NCBI RefSeq assembly: GCF_004114995.1
Contig: NZ_SDJP01000017.1
Span: 1 to 50,485, forward strand
Source of the DNA: Halorubrum amylolyticum
GTDB taxonomy: Archaea; Halobacteriota; Halobacteria; Halobacteriales; Haloferacaceae
Length of the DNA stretch: 50,485 bases
Direction of reading: 5' to 3'
Part shown: positions 49,838 through 50,485 of the stretch, piece by piece
Position numbering within the stretch: position 1 is the stretch's first letter
Layout of the letters: each line of letters opens with the position of its first letter
The notes under the pieces: generated by a model
The model's database searches: none
Seen by the model: only the letters and a program-made list of their open reading frames with translations
What the model was told of the DNA's origin: nothing
Translations under genes and position numbers: made by a program

Positions 49838-50485
49838 CGGCGCGTTGAGGCGGTGTTTGTGCGGATAGTTGACCAAGACGGTGTTGAGTCCAATCGCTGA
49901 TGAAGTGTGATCGGAGAACTGAACGGATGTTCTTCTGTCTCGGATGATGAGATCTGTGTCACTCTCTGAAGGCGGCGCACTCACTCCGGTGAGTGCGTCG
50001 CCGATCCAGAGCTGTCACTACTACCAACGTCTGAGCTGACCGGCTTGTCAGGCGAGTTTCTACCAGAACTCGCCTGACTCAACCTGCTCACGTAATCTTG
50101 CTCGATGTGGATTTGGATCCCGTGACGACCACAACAGCAATTCGTCGAGATCTGGCAGTTCATACCCCAGATCTAGCATCAGGTACAGTTGGACCAAGTG
50201 TGCGTGACGTTCGAGCGCGTGAGAACACCGACGGCGTGGGAGACGCGTCGACGACGCCGCTGCGTCGTCGTCGCTTCCCTGCCGCTTTGCGTCTAATTTG
50301 CGGAGTTCATCCACAATAACGCGGCTCATCAGCAGCGAGAGCGCCGCTACGATGATCAGCGCTTCAATAATGTAGGGATCCGTCGTATTGATCTCATCAA
50401 GACCGAAGCGCGATTTGAGTTCCTTGAACAGCAGCTCAATCTCCCAGCGCGCCCGATAGAGCTGTGCGATATCGGGCGCGTGGTA
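49822..50485 (-). mobile_element. IS4-type (ISH8-like) element, partial, running off the window
   Basis: Begins in the toxin gene near 49822 (CCGTTGTAGTTTAGCGG) and continues past the end of the window. It contains the 3' part of a transposase on the minus strand. Bases 49838-50059 are the non-coding end of the element, with no other gene. The other end is not visible, so a target duplication cannot be checked. Confidence 0.75.
50060..50485 (-). CDS. IS4-family transposase, C-terminal part (partial)
   Basis: 142 residues, without a start in the window. The segment YRARWEIELLFKELKSRFG matches the Y-(2)-R-(3)-E-(6)-K signature of IS4-family transposases, including the catalytic Glu. After it come IIEALIIVAALSLLMSRVIV, and the C-terminal region with ARLREQVESGEFW. 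The upstream part with the two Asp residues is outside the window. Confidence 0.85.
   Translation of the reverse strand, partial: YHAPDIAQLYRARWEIELLFKELKSRFGLDEINTTDPYIIEALIIVAALSLLMSRVIVDELRKLDAKRQGSDDDAAASSTRLPRRRCSHALERHAHLVQLYLMLDLGYELPDLDELLLWSSRDPNPHRARLREQVESGEFW

Overview
This window is from a haloarchaeon, most likely a Halorubrum-like member of the Halobacteria. The evidence is the high GC content, the very acidic proteins, CetZ tubulin-like genes, a geranylgeranylglyceryl phosphate synthase for ether lipids, haloarchaeal insertion sequences (ISH3, IS4/ISH8-type, IS1341-type TnpB) and TATA boxes placed about 25 bases before start codons, as in leaderless archaeal transcripts. No rRNA, tRNA or CRISPR array was seen.

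Bases 1-6567 are ordinary, very GC-rich core chromosome: a UvrD-type helicase, an M24 peptidase-like protein, a small membrane protein, riboflavin synthase, phosphoglycerol geranylgeranyltransferase and a first CetZ. Two further, lower-GC CetZ paralogues follow head-to-tail (6883-9540), so three CetZ genes lie in one run. A TnpB element (9868-11285) and a VanZ-like gene separate them from a UDP-GlcNAc supply cluster: a sugar nucleotidyltransferase, glmS, glmM and an ST0452/GlmU-type bifunctional enzyme (12211-20181). This is followed on the minus strand by an UppP/BacA-like phosphatase, a membrane protein and a DUF4330 protein.

From about 23 kb to the end the window is an accessory island. 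It holds a second TnpB element, broken copies of one sugar-nucleotidyltransferase gene (at 25204, 29395, 31017, 32804 and 34312), and many toxin-antitoxin-like pairs: DUF7342-type HTH plus partner, HTH plus PIN, UPF0175, HepT/MntA, a PIN-like pair at 35.7 kb, and two copies of another PIN-like pair at 46.7 and 49.2 kb. A decayed orc1/cdc6 gene is flanked by five ORB-like repeats (37.1-38.6 kb). Two large tandem paralogues of unknown function lie at 39.7-44.1 kb. An ISH3 element, an HNH protein and a partial IS4-type element complete it.

The most striking structure is a 1348-bp transposed unit at 17470-18817, lying between glmM and the second nucleotidyltransferase. It has 18-bp terminal inverted repeats and a perfect 8-bp target duplication, but carries an HTH/PIN gene pair and no transposase. 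Related ends bound a short empty element at 15329-15604 and a unit at 46595-47768 that carries a different antitoxin/PIN pair. This suggests a family of non-autonomous elements that move toxin-antitoxin-like cargo. A second candidate signal is a palindrome with the core AGATATCT at exactly the same distance before two different DUF7342-type HTH genes.
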